Position numbers and translations under genes: made by a program. DNA of 35,334 nucleotides from Arcobacter cryaerophilus gv. crypticus (GTDB lineage: Bacteria; Campylobacterota; Campylobacteria; Campylobacterales; Arcobacteraceae). Within the stretch, counting starts at the first letter, position 1. Each line of letters starts with the position of its first letter. The stretch spans positions 1 through 35,334 of the forward strand of contig NZ_NXGI01000008.1 in NCBI RefSeq assembly GCF_002993025.1. Direction: 5' to 3'. Below the pieces are notes generated by a model. It was not told the DNA's origin. It saw only the letters and a program-made list of their open reading frames with translations, and ran no database searches. Shown in pieces: positions 1 to 7,695 of this stretch.

Positions 1-144
1 TTCAATGGAACTGTTTTTAAAAATATTAGAACAACTAGTTCAAGTCCAAAAAATTGTCAAGAGAAATAAAGATTTAGAACAAATCATCTTAATGCTAAGG
101 GTTTACACTAAAAAACAGTTAGGTTTTATGTGCGAAAGTTGAGT
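1..144 (+). mobile_element. Right end of an insertion sequence (partial)
   Basis: Positions 124-144 are the perfect reverse complement of 35197-35217, a 21-bp terminal inverted repeat containing TGTGCGAAAGTTGAGT. A reading frame open from the window edge runs into this repeat and stops at 140-142, as is common for transposases that end inside the terminal repeat. The outer edge is at 144, three bases before the murE stop codon. The element belongs to the same family as the partial copy at the right end of the window and has the same orientation. The IS family is not assigned. Confidence 0.8.
2..142 (+). CDS. Transposase C-terminal fragment (partial, 5' end outside window)
   Basis: The frame starting at base 2 is open for 46 codons and ends at TGA 140-142. 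The visible peptide is hydrophobic/charged with a coiled-coil-like helix (ILEQLVQVQKIVKRNKDLEQ) and ends QLGFMCES. It carries no catalytic motif, so the call rests on its position: it ends inside the terminal inverted repeat of an element whose other end, at 35197 onward, has a start codon just inside. The family cannot be assigned from this stretch. Confidence 0.6.
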   Translation, partial: SMELFLKILEQLVQVQKIVKRNKDLEQIILMLRVYTKKQLGFMCES

Positions 145-147
145 TAT

Positions 148-1431
148 TTATATATTCTTTAAGATTTTAAGAATTTCTGTTTTGTCGCTAAACTCTATTT
201 TTTTATCACCAACTATTTGTGTAGCTTCATCACCTTTTCCAAGAATCAAAACCACACTATTTTCATTTGACAAACTTACAGCTTTTTTCAAAGCCTCTTT
301 CCTATCTTCAATTACTACAACATTTGATTTATCAGCTATTCCATTTAAAATATCTTCAATTATTTTTTTTGGTTCTTCAAATCTTGGGTTATCGCTTGTT
401 ACAACTATATGTTTTGAATATTTACTTGCAACTTCTCCCATAAGTGGTCGTTTTGCACTATCACGATTTCCACCAGCTCCAAAAACACAAACAATATCCA
501 TGTTTGGAAAGCTCTTTAAAACCTCATCCATACCATCTGGAGTATGAGCAAAATCGACAATTATTAGTGGATTTGTTGAAATAATCTCCATTCTGCCACT
601 AACACTACTAAAATTTTCTAAAACTTGACAAATCTCTTTTAAATCTTTTTTTGTCAAAATATGAACAGAGGCAATAGAAGCCATAATATTATAGATATTA
701 AAAATTCCCATCATTTTAGTAGTAAAACTATAATTTTTCTCTAAGTTTGTAAACTCTACTTTCATACCATTTTCAAACTCATATTTTGTAACCTTAAAGT
801 CTGAACTATTTTCTAAAGAGTAAGTAAATGCATTTTTTTGATTAAATTTAACAACTTTATCATCTTTATTTATTAATTTTTTGCTTTCATCACTCAAAAA
901 TAAATTTTTTACTCTTATATATTCCTCAATAGTTTTGTGATAATCCAAATGGTCTCTAGTGATATTTGTATGTATTTTTAGAGAAAAACTTAAACCTTCA
1001 ATTCTATCTTGCTCAATTGCATGAGAACTTACTTCCATTATAAAAAATTGACATGAATTTTGTATAGCTTTTTGAATATTTATAAAATTTCCAATTTGAA
1101 CTGGAGTTGTAAGTGAATAATCTTCAACTTGATTTTTATTTATAAAAAACCCTCTTGTACCTTGTAGGGCTACTTTATATCCCAAATTTAAAAGAATTTT
1201 ATATATTGTTGTAGCTGTTGTTGTCTTCCCATTTGTACCAGTGATTCCTATAATTTTAATAGAACTCATATCTAAATAGTTTTTTAAATCTTTTGATTCT
1301 ATTATCTCAAAACCACCAGTTATTGCTATATCTTTAAATTTTTCATTTTGTTTAGATACTACAAAGATAGTCTCTTTTTCTAGCTCATTTGTATTGTCTG
1401 TAAATATTTTATTGTTTATGCTTAGTTTCAT
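148..1431 (-). CDS. murE: UDP-N-acetylmuramoyl-tripeptide synthetase (MurE)
   Basis: Cytoplasmic ATP-dependent Mur ligase that adds the third residue of the peptidoglycan stem peptide. The 427-residue protein has the Mur ATP-binding loop GITGTNGKTTTA (about residues 61-72), the central Mur domain and the C-terminal domain with DNPRFEEP. The DNPR signature marks enzymes that add meso-diaminopimelate, as expected for a Gram-negative. Length is normal for the compact epsilon-type MurE. The start overlaps the end of the upstream TPR-like gene by 23 bases, so it is translated as the last gene of the ileS operon. The IS end lies only three bases beyond its stop codon, so whatever terminator originally followed is no longer adjacent. 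Identification is secure. Confidence 0.95.
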   Translation of the reverse strand: MKLSINNKIFTDNTNELEKETIFVVSKQNEKFKDIAITGGFEIIESKDLKNYLDMSSIKIIGITGTNGKTTTATTIYKILLNLGYKVALQGTRGFFINKNQVEDYSLTTPVQIGNFINIQKAIQNSCQFFIMEVSSHAIEQDRIEGLSFSLKIHTNITRDHLDYHKTIEEYIRVKNLFLSDESKKLINKDDKVVKFNQKNAFTYSLENSSDFKVTKYEFENGMKVEFTNLEKNYSFTTKMMGIFNIYNIMASIASVHILTKKDLKEICQVLENFSSVSGRMEIISTNPLIIVDFAHTPDGMDEVLKSFPNMDIVCVFGAGGNRDSAKRPLMGEVASKYSKHIVVTSDNPRFEEPKKIIEDILNGIADKSNVVVIEDRKEALKKAVSLSNENSVVLILGKGDEATQIVGDKKIEFSDKTEILKILKNI

Positions 1432-2005
1432 TTTGTTTTTCTTCCAATCTTTTATAAAGTTTCACTATCTCTTTATCTTGAAAAAAGTAGTCTTGAAATC
1501 CTTCAAGATAGTTATAAGCCATATTGTTAAAACCATTATCTATAAGCTTTGTTACAAAATCATAAAAATCTTCTTTTTTTTCAATAGCAACTTTTGTTGA
1601 AAACATAATATCTTCAAAAGCTACTTTAAAAGAGCCTCTTTGTTTTATTAAAAGTTGAAAATCTTCATAATTTATAGCTTCAAGCTGATTTACAGTTGTC
1701 AAATTTAGCTCTTTTAGCAAATCCATCATTTTTTCAATATCACCATCATAAGCGTTTATTACATTTTTTATGTAACTTATTGCCTCTTTTGGGTCATCTT
1801 TTTTTAGAAGAAAAAAGTAATCAAACAGAGCTATTGCCTTATTTTCATCTTCAATTGAAATATCACATAAAAGTGCATATATATTATATTCTTCGTTATT
1901 TGGAAAATTTGAAATCAGCAATGAGTATAAAAAAAGTGCTTTATCAAATTTTCTTTGTGTAAAAAGTGAATTTGCCTCGTTTAAAACTCTATTTTCATTT
2001 ATCAT
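1409..2005 (-). CDS. TPR-like hypothetical protein
   Basis: A 198-residue soluble, acidic, mostly helical protein. The N-terminus (about residues 5-80) reads like degenerate tetratricopeptide repeats (ANSLFTQRKFDKALFLYSLL, then a second unit near ENKAIALFDYFFLLKKDD). There is no signal peptide and no catalytic motif. It sits between nfu (6-base gap) and murE (23-base overlap), so it is co-translated with both. This arrangement suggests a housekeeping scaffold or chaperone role, but nothing in the sequence specifies a partner. The function is unknown. Confidence 0.75.
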   Translation of the reverse strand: MINENRVLNEANSLFTQRKFDKALFLYSLLISNFPNNEEYNIYALLCDISIEDENKAIALFDYFFLLKKDDPKEAISYIKNVINAYDGDIEKMMDLLKELNLTTVNQLEAINYEDFQLLIKQRGSFKVAFEDIMFSTKVAIEKKEDFYDFVTKLIDNGFNNMAYNYLEGFQDYFFQDKEIVKLYKRLEEKQNETKHKQ

Positions 2006-2011
2006 TTATGT

Positions 2012-2287
2012 TTAATCCTCTAAATAGTTTTCTTTTCCTATTGGAACATTAATTATTTTTAAATCTGGATGTATGGCACTTTTAAGCTCTTTTTCTACTA
2101 CATATTTTAGTGTACTTCCACTTGCACTACATCCAACACAAGCACCTTTTAACTGAATATAAACCTTTGCATTTTTTATATCTAGTAACTCAATTGCTCC
2201 ACCATCTCGTGCGAGCATAGGAGAAATTTTTTTTTCTATTATATTGTTTACAGGCTCTTGTAAATCTTCATCTGTAAATGGAAACAT
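2012..2287 (-). CDS. NifU C-terminal-domain Fe-S cluster carrier (Nfu type)
   Basis: A 91-residue stand-alone Nfu domain. The CxxC pair C50/C53 in KGACVGCSAS would hold a 4Fe-4S cluster between two subunits for delivery to apo-proteins. The N-terminal part (ISPMLARDGGAIEL) is typical of the family. There is no A-type or NifU scaffold domain, so it is a carrier and not a scaffold. ATG at 2287 is preceded by AAGGA at a proper distance, and that ribosome site lies inside the end of the small upstream membrane-peptide gene. It is part of the ileS-to-murE operon. Confidence 0.9.
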   Translation of the reverse strand: MFPFTDEDLQEPVNNIIEKKISPMLARDGGAIELLDIKNAKVYIQLKGACVGCSASGSTLKYVVEKELKSAIHPDLKIINVPIGKENYLED

Positions 2288-2290
2288 TTT

Positions 2291-2404
2291 TTAATCCTTC
2301 TTTTTTTCATACCTTTTTACAAAAAATATTCCTATAGCTGTAAGAGCTAAAATAACTCCTATAGTTTGGAATATAAATGTAAGTGTCACTTCATTTTCAA
2401 ACAT
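2291..2404 (-). CDS. Small single-pass membrane peptide, 37 residues
   Basis: A short gene between ileS and nfu. Its ATG (2404-2402) overlaps the ileS stop codon as TAATG, and its TAA (2293-2291) lies three bases before the nfu start. The peptide begins [20 protein letters not shown], continues through a hydrophobic stretch (about residues 9-29) and ends in a positive tail VKRYEKKKD, so the C-terminus should face the cytoplasm. The TAATG coupling and exact fit between two real genes argue for translation. I do not recognise a family. Small peptides of this shape are often subunits or regulators of larger membrane complexes, but no partner is evident. Confidence 0.65.
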   Translation of the reverse strand: MFENEVTLTFIFQTIGVILALTAIGIFFVKRYEKKKD

Positions 2405-5133
2405 TATTTAACCACTTCTTCACATCTAGAACATAATTCATCTTCTTTTGTTGAAGTATATTTCCAACATCTAGGACATTTATGCCCACTTGCTTTATAT
2501 ACTTTAAACTCACTATCTTCAACTTTGAAACTTCCTAAAAGCTCTTTACTTGAAGTTATGTTTGATAGTTTACTAACCAAAAACCAATCACTTGATTCTA
2601 CCTCATCTAAAGCTAAAAACTCTTGATTATCGGTAACTATCTCTAATTCTAAAGTCGATTTTATAATTTTTTCTTTACTTAAAGCATCTTTTATTTCTGA
2701 GAATTTCTCTTTTACATCTATAAATAAAGTATCATTTATATTTGACTCAACTTCTGGTAAATCATATCTTACAAAATCAAAAATATCTTTTGCATCACCT
2801 TTTATTATTTTAGGAGCATAATCCAAAAATTCGTCCATAGTATAAGTTAAAATACAAGCCAGTGTTGAAATTAGTTTTTTTGTAATCATAGCCATAGCAG
2901 TTTGTGATGCAGTTCTATGAATATCATTTTTATCATCACAATACAATCTATCTTTACAAACATCAAGATAAATACCTGATAAATCAACAACTAAAAAGTT
3001 ATTTAGCTTATTTAATCCTTTTGAGAACTCATATACTTTAAAGCTAGCCTCTATCTCATCAAAAACTCTTTTTGCTTTATTTAAAATCCATTTATCTAAA
3101 ACCCCAAGTTTAGAAACTTCTACTAGTGAGTCAAGCCCATCAATATTTGCTAATAAAAATCTTGCAGTATTTCTTATTTTTCTATAAAGTTCACCATTTT
3201 GTTTTAAGATATTATCAGAGATTTTTAAATCACTTTGATAATCACTCATAGCAACCCAAAGTCTTAAAATTTCACTTCCATACTCTTTTAAAACCTTATC
3301 AGGAGCTACAACATTTCCTTTAGATTTACTCATTTTTTCACCTTTTTCATCTACTGTGAATCCATGAGTTAAAATAGATTTATAAGGAGCTATTTCGCTA
3401 CTTGCTAAAGTTGTTAAAAGTGAAGATTGAAACCAACCTCTGTGTTGGTCACTTCCTTCTAAATACATATCAGCAGGGAAAGTTCCAGCATCGTAGTTCC
3501 CACTTCTTAAAACTGCATTTTGTGTACTTCCACTATCAAACCAAACATCCAAAATATCTAAAGTTTTCTCTAAATCATCAGGATTTAATCCACTTCCAGG
3601 ATATAATAAATCCTTAATTTCCATATCATACCAAGCATCACAACCATGCTGTTCAAATATCATTGCTGTGAAGTTTAAAACTTTTTCATCAAAAATTATC
3701 TCATCAGTTTTTTTATTCCTAAAAAATGCTATTGGAACTCCCCAATCTCTTTGTCTACTAATACACCAATCAGGTCTTCCATCTAGCATAGCTTTTAATC
3801 TATTTCTTCCCCACTCTGGATAGAATTTTAGATTTTCAACAACTTCAAGAGCATTTTGTCTTAAAGTTTGATTTTTTTCTCCATACACATCATCAATAGA
3901 GATAAACCACTGTTTTGTAGCTCTAAAAATAATTGGCGTATGTGTTCTCCAACAGTGTGGATAAGAGTGTCTAATATCACTTTTTTTAAGTAATGAACTT
4001 CCAAGCTCTTCAAGTATTAAATCATTTGCTTTAAATACATTTAAACCTAAATATTTATCACTATCTTTAAATAGTTTTTCCCTAACTATTGTTTCATCAT
4101 ATTTTCCATAAGCATCAACTGGCATAATTACTTCAATACCATATTTAAGTGATACTTTATAGTCATCCTCTCCGTGCCCAGGAGCTGTATGAACAGCACC
4201 ACTTCCAGCACTCATTTCAACATGTTCTCCAAAAATTATTCTTGAATTTCTACCATTTAAAGGATTTGTAGCATTTGTATTTTCTAGTTTTAAAATATCT
4301 ATTGTTTCAACAATAGTTCCTTTTATAACTTCTTGTTCTATCAAAGAATTATACAGTTTACGAGCTACTATAAATTTATCACTTGTAAGAACATACTCTT
4401 CTTCTTTATTTAGTGCAATAGCTTGATTTGCAGGAAGTGTCCAAGGTGTTGTTGTCCAAATAATTAAACTTGCATCAAGATCTTGATGCTTAAATGCCAC
4501 AAAAATTGAAGGTGAAGTTTTATCTTCATACTCAACTTCAGCTTCAGCCAAAGCCGTTTGAGCAGCCCATGACCAATAAACAGGTTTGCTTCTTTGAACT
4601 AAAAGTCCTTGCTTAGCAATTGCACAAAGCTCTCTATAGATATTTGCTTCAAATTTAAAATCCATTGTTAAATATGGATTTTCCCAATCAGCAATAACTC
4701 CTAAAGCTTTAAATTCATCTTTTTGAATATTTACAAACTTCGTTGCATGCTCACGACATAGCTCTCTTAATTTTGATTTTGCTATAGTTTTTTTCTTTTC
4801 ACTACCAATTTTTTCTTCAACTTTTTGTTCAATTGGTAAACCATGACAATCCCAACCTGGAGTATATCGTATAGATTTTCCATCAAAATAGTGAAATTTA
4901 TTTATAATATCTTTTAAAATTTTATTTAATGCATGTCCTATATGTATATTTCCATTTGCATAAGGAGGTCCATCGTGAAGTGTGAAACTTTGACATCCAG
5001 CTCTGTTTTTCTTCATTTTTTCATAAACAGCTTTTTCATCCCACTGCTTGTATCTTATTGGTTCATTTTGTGGCAAACCACCTCTCATTGGAAAATCAGT
5101 TTTTGGAAGCAACAAACTCTCTTTATAATCCAT
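2404..5133 (-). CDS. ileS: Isoleucyl-tRNA synthetase
   Basis: Class I aminoacyl-tRNA synthetase charging tRNA-Ile. The 909-residue protein has the HIGH motif in [16 protein letters not shown] (about residues 56-71), the conserved [14 protein letters not shown], an editing domain ([14 protein letters not shown] region), the KMSKS loop in [10 protein letters not shown], and a C-terminal zinc-finger with CPRCW and CSRC. This is the bacterial zinc-containing type. ATG at 5133 follows a GAGGTG ribosome site. It is the first gene of an operon that continues through the small membrane peptide, nfu, the TPR-like gene and murE. A -10 hexamer lies at 5184-5179. Confidence 0.98.
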   Translation of the reverse strand: MDYKESLLLPKTDFPMRGGLPQNEPIRYKQWDEKAVYEKMKKNRAGCQSFTLHDGPPYANGNIHIGHALNKILKDIINKFHYFDGKSIRYTPGWDCHGLPIEQKVEEKIGSEKKKTIAKSKLRELCREHATKFVNIQKDEFKALGVIADWENPYLTMDFKFEANIYRELCAIAKQGLLVQRSKPVYWSWAAQTALAEAEVEYEDKTSPSIFVAFKHQDLDASLIIWTTTPWTLPANQAIALNKEEEYVLTSDKFIVARKLYNSLIEQEVIKGTIVETIDILKLENTNATNPLNGRNSRIIFGEHVEMSAGSGAVHTAPGHGEDDYKVSLKYGIEVIMPVDAYGKYDETIVREKLFKDSDKYLGLNVFKANDLILEELGSSLLKKSDIRHSYPHCWRTHTPIIFRATKQWFISIDDVYGEKNQTLRQNALEVVENLKFYPEWGRNRLKAMLDGRPDWCISRQRDWGVPIAFFRNKKTDEIIFDEKVLNFTAMIFEQHGCDAWYDMEIKDLLYPGSGLNPDDLEKTLDILDVWFDSGSTQNAVLRSGNYDAGTFPADMYLEGSDQHRGWFQSSLLTTLASSEIAPYKSILTHGFTVDEKGEKMSKSKGNVVAPDKVLKEYGSEILRLWVAMSDYQSDLKISDNILKQNGELYRKIRNTARFLLANIDGLDSLVEVSKLGVLDKWILNKAKRVFDEIEASFKVYEFSKGLNKLNNFLVVDLSGIYLDVCKDRLYCDDKNDIHRTASQTAMAMITKKLISTLACILTYTMDEFLDYAPKIIKGDAKDIFDFVRYDLPEVESNINDTLFIDVKEKFSEIKDALSKEKIIKSTLELEIVTDNQEFLALDEVESSDWFLVSKLSNITSSKELLGSFKVEDSEFKVYKASGHKCPRCWKYTSTKEDELCSRCEEVVK

Positions 5134-5178
5134 ATTTCACCTCTAGTTTAAATAATTTTCTATTTTGTTAAATCGAAG

Positions 5179-5184
5179 ATTATA
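5179..5184 (-). promoter_or_regulatory. -10 hexamer for the ileS operon
   Basis: Reads GATATAATC on the minus strand, an exact TATAAT. The predicted start of transcription near 5172 would give a leader of about 40 bases before the ileS ATG. No clear -35 hexamer is visible, which is usual for Campylobacterota promoters. Confidence 0.6.
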
Positions 5185-5272
5185 TCTAAATATATTTAAA
5201 ATAAAATTTTATTATCTTTACTTCAAAATTCAATAATTTAACAAAATCTTTATGTGAAATAAAAAAATTATA

Positions 5273-5281
5273 TGCTAGAAT
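5273..5281 (+). promoter_or_regulatory. Extended -10 element for mqo
   Basis: TGCTAGAAT fits the TGn-TATAAT extended -10 form with one mismatch. It lies about 40 bases upstream of the mqo ATG in the 186-base divergent region shared with ileS. It is the best candidate on this strand but unproven. Confidence 0.4.
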
Positions 5282-5319
5282 AATTTCCAAATTTTGACAA
5301 AATAAATATAGGATAGAAA

Positions 5320-6678
5320 ATGAGCGCAAAACACTATGAAGTAATTGTTGTTGGTGGTGGAATTTCTGGAGCTGCTTTATTCTTTGAGCTAGCAAAATAT
5401 TCGGATATAAATAATATTTGTTTACTTGAAAAGTATGATGCACTTGCTACACTTAATTCTAAAGGTACAAGTAACTCTCAAACAATACATGTTGGAGATA
5501 TTGAAACAAACTATACTTTTGATAAAGCAAAAATTACAAAAAGAACAGCAAAGATGATTGAAAAATTTAATCTTATGTATAATTTACAAGATAAAATTAT
5601 GTTCAAGCACCAAAAAATGGCTCTAGGAGTAGGAGAAACAGAGGTTGAATTCATCACAAAAAGATATGAACAATTTAAAGAAATTTTTCCATATTTAGAG
5701 CTTTGGGATAAAGAAATTTTAAGAGAAAAAGAGCCATTACTTGTTTATGCAGATAAAGAAAGAACAAAAGATAGACCAGAGCCAATAATAGCTATGGGAA
5801 CAAACGACCAATACACAACTGTAGATTTTGGAGCTATGACAAAAGAGCTTGTGAAAGCTGCTCAAGAAGCAAACAGTGAAAAAATTACTGATGTATTTTT
5901 TAATCAAGAAGTAGATGAAGTAGAAAAAATTGGTGATAAATTTAAAGTAACAACTACAGATGGAACAGTTTATACAGCTGATTTTGTTGTTGTAAATGCA
6001 GGAGCTCATTCACTTTATTTAGCTCATAAAATGGGGCATGGAAAACATATGGGTTCATTATCTATGGCTGGTTCATTTTATATCACAAATGGAACATACT
6101 TAAATGGAAAAGTTTATATGGTGCAAAATGATAAACTTCCATTTGCAGCACTTCATGGAGATCCTGATATTCTATGCGATGGGAAAACAAGATTTGGACC
6201 AACAGCACTGGCTCTTTTAGTGCTTGAAAGATACAAAGGTGGAAAATCATTCTTCCAATGTTTAAAAACTCTAAATCTTGACGGAAGCATCATGAAAATT
6301 TTCTGGGATTTACTAAAAGATAGTGATATTAGAAATTATGTATTTAAAAACTTCTTATTTGAAGTTCCTGGAATTAATAAAAAACTTTTTGTTAAAGATG
6401 CACAAAAAATCGTTCCATCTTTGAGTGTAGATGATATTGAGTACGCAAAAGGTTTTGGAGGAGTTAGACCTCAAGTTTTAAATAAAACAGAGAAAAAACT
6501 AATGTTAGGTGAAGCTTCTATAACTGAAGAAAAAGGTATCATCTATAATATGACTCCGTCTCCAGGAGCGACTTCTTGTTTAGGAAATGCGGAAAGAGAT
6601 ATAAAAATAGTTTGTGAATATTTAGGTAAAAAATTCGACGAAGAACAATTCTTAGCTGATTTTACAGATAACAACTAA
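5320..6678 (+). CDS. mqo: Malate:quinone oxidoreductase (FAD-dependent)
   Basis: A 452-residue flavoprotein. The N-terminal FAD fold is VIVVGGGISGAALFFEL, followed by the family-typical stretch NSKGTSNSQTIHVGD. The C-terminus has the MTPSPGATSCLGNA motif of Mqo proteins. It oxidises malate to oxaloacetate and passes electrons to the quinone pool at the inner face of the membrane, replacing or supplementing soluble malate dehydrogenase in the TCA cycle. There is no signal peptide, as expected for a peripheral membrane enzyme. ATG follows AGGA at good spacing. It has its own promoter region and a strong terminator immediately after the stop, so it is monocistronic. Related 2-hydroxyacid oxidases are a less likely alternative. 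Confidence 0.88.
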   Translation: MSAKHYEVIVVGGGISGAALFFELAKYSDINNICLLEKYDALATLNSKGTSNSQTIHVGDIETNYTFDKAKITKRTAKMIEKFNLMYNLQDKIMFKHQKMALGVGETEVEFITKRYEQFKEIFPYLELWDKEILREKEPLLVYADKERTKDRPEPIIAMGTNDQYTTVDFGAMTKELVKAAQEANSEKITDVFFNQEVDEVEKIGDKFKVTTTDGTVYTADFVVVNAGAHSLYLAHKMGHGKHMGSLSMAGSFYITNGTYLNGKVYMVQNDKLPFAALHGDPDILCDGKTRFGPTALALLVLERYKGGKSFFQCLKTLNLDGSIMKIFWDLLKDSDIRNYVFKNFLFEVPGINKKLFVKDAQKIVPSLSVDDIEYAKGFGGVRPQVLNKTEKKLMLGEASITEEKGIIYNMTPSPGATSCLGNAERDIKIVCEYLGKKFDEEQFLADFTDNN

Positions 6679-6679
6679 T

Positions 6680-6701
6680 AAAAAGGGCTTTTGCCCTTTT
6701 T
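6680..6701 (+). terminator. Rho-independent terminator after mqo
   Basis: A 9-bp stem AAAAAGGGC / GCCCTTTTT with a TTTT loop, ending in a T run. It separates mqo from pncC. Confidence 0.85.
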
Positions 6702-6716
6702 GATAAAAGGCTTTTT

Positions 6717-7220
6717 ATGGCAACAAACTTCTCAAAAAAAGATATGATAAAACTACAAAATCTTTTACGAAAATCAAAAAAAACAATTACAACTGCAGAA
6801 TCTTGTACAGGTGGATTAGTTTCAAGTATGATTACTAAAATCTCTGGTTCTAGCGATATATTCAATGGAAGTATAGTTACTTACTCAAATACTATCAAAA
6901 ATCAAGAGCTTAATGTTTTAAATGAAAGCTTAGATAAATTTGGAGCAGTAAGTAAACAAGTTGTATCTGAAATGCTAGATGGTGTTTTAAAAAAATTTGA
7001 AGCAGATTTTGCTATTGCAATTTCGGGAGTTGCTGGACCAAATGGTGGAACAAAAAATAAGCCTGTTGGAACTATCATAATAGGAATTGCTTCAAATAAA
7101 AAAATAAAAAAAATAAAAAAATATTATCTAAAAGGTAGCAGAATTTCAATTCAAAAACAATCAGCAAATATAGCTCTTTCAAAAATTTTAAAATTTGTCT
7201 CAAAAACTATTGACAATTAA
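6717..7220 (+). CDS. pncC: Nicotinamide-nucleotide amidase, CinA C-terminal domain (PncC)
   Basis: A 167-residue stand-alone CinA C-terminal domain that deamidates nicotinamide mononucleotide to nicotinate mononucleotide in NAD recycling. Diagnostic motifs are TTAESCTGGLVSSMI with the catalytic serine, SIVTYSN, and GVAGPNGGTKNKPVGT. The N-terminal MoCF-like domain of full-length CinA is absent, which is normal for the short PncC form. AAAGG precedes the ATG. Its last codons contain the -35 hexamer of the tRNA promoter. An older name for the family is competence/damage-inducible protein CinA. Confidence 0.92.
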   Translation: MATNFSKKDMIKLQNLLRKSKKTITTAESCTGGLVSSMITKISGSSDIFNGSIVTYSNTIKNQELNVLNESLDKFGAVSKQVVSEMLDGVLKKFEADFAIAISGVAGPNGGTKNKPVGTIIIGIASNKKIKKIKKYYLKGSRISIQKQSANIALSKILKFVSKTIDN

Positions 7221-7238
7221 TTTAATTTGCACTATAAT
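7210..7238 (+). promoter_or_regulatory. Consensus sigma-70 promoter of the tRNA cluster
   Basis: TTGACA (7210-7215), an exact 17-base spacer, and TATAAT (7233-7238). Both hexamers match the consensus perfectly, a rarity in this AT-rich genome. The -35 overlaps the last codons of pncC. Transcription should start near 7245, 30 bases before tRNA-Lys. Confidence 0.9.
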
Positions 7239-7274
7239 TCCAGTCCATTTTAAGTAAAAGCTTAAAATTAAAAT

Positions 7275-7350
7275 GACTCGTTAGCTCAGTTGGTAGAGCA
7301 TCTCACTTTTAATGAGGAGGCCGATGGTTCGAATCCATCACGGGTCACCA
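7275..7350 (+). tRNA. tRNA-Lys (anticodon UUU)
   Basis: Cloverleaf with acceptor GACTCGT pairing ACGGGTC (one G-U), D-arm TAGCTCAGTTGGTAGAGCA, anticodon loop ACTTTTAAT, T-arm GATGGTTCGAATCCATC and an encoded CCA. First of four tRNAs in one transcript. Its U34 is a classical MnmA 2-thiolation target, and two mnmA genes lie elsewhere in the window. Confidence 0.97.
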
Positions 7351-7355
7351 TTTTA

Positions 7356-7462
7356 TTGTTGCATAATCTTGGCCCCTTCATCTAACGGTTAGGATTCATG
7401 GTTTTCATCCATGCCACAGGGGTTCGAATCCCCTAGGGGTCACCAAGTACAATATGCAACAA
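7356..7462 (+). repeat. 10-bp inverted repeat bracketing tRNA-Glu
   Basis: TTGTTGCATA at 7356-7365 and its exact complement TATGCAACAA at 7453-7462 flank tRNA-Glu at similar distances. In the precursor RNA they could pair and enclose the tRNA in a stalk, similar in layout to rRNA processing stems. The role is inferred. Confidence 0.5.
7371..7445 (+). tRNA. tRNA-Glu (anticodon UUC)
   Basis: Acceptor GGCCCCT pairs AGGGGTC (one G-U). The anticodon loop carries TTC (GTTTTCATC), the T-arm is GGGGTTCGAATCCCC and CCA is encoded. Second gene of the cluster, and like tRNA-Lys a U34 2-thiolation target. Confidence 0.97.
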
Positions 7463-7464
7463 AT

Positions 7465-7540
7465 GGTCGATTAGCTCAGTTGGTAGAGCGCTACCCTTAC
7501 AAGGTAGATGTCATAAGTTCGAGTCTTATATCGACCACCA
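7465..7540 (+). tRNA. tRNA-Val (anticodon UAC)
   Basis: Acceptor GGTCGAT pairs ATCGACC. Anticodon stem-loop CTACCCTTACAAGGTAG carries TAC, and CCA is encoded. Third gene of the cluster. Confidence 0.97.
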
Positions 7541-7553
7541 TTATTTAAAAGGT

Positions 7554-7630
7554 GCGGCCATAGTTTAGTTGGTTAGAATGCCTGCCTGTCACGCAGGAGG
7601 TCGCGAGTTCGAGTCTCGTTGGCCGCGCCA
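7554..7630 (+). tRNA. tRNA-Asp (anticodon GUC)
   Basis: Acceptor GCGGCCA pairs TGGCCGC. Anticodon stem-loop CCTGCCTGTCACGCAGG carries GTC. The discriminator base is G, and CCA is encoded. Last gene of the cluster. It is followed by a T-rich run (7631-7646) but no hairpin stem, so termination may be weak and the transcript may reach the kinase gene 65 bases on. Confidence 0.97.
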
Positions 7631-7695
7631 TTTTATTTATTTTTTAACTATCCCTTAATTCAAATCTAGCTATTATTAATTTTTATATTTTAAGG

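Noticed and set aside
182-547. Open frame of 121 codons on the plus strand
   Set aside because: Lies antisense within murE, with composition typical of a shadow frame and no ribosome site.
5186-5443. 85-codon minus-strand frame over the mqo start
   Set aside because: Overlaps the divergent promoter region and the conserved FAD-binding codons; no ribosome site and no family resemblance.
5737-6009. 90-codon minus-strand frame inside mqo
   Set aside because: Cysteine-, serine- and phenylalanine-rich antisense shadow of a well-supported gene.
7275-7695. tRNA cluster as an integration site of a mobile island
   Set aside because: No duplicated tRNA 3' end and no integrase gene is visible; all four tRNAs are intact with encoded CCA.
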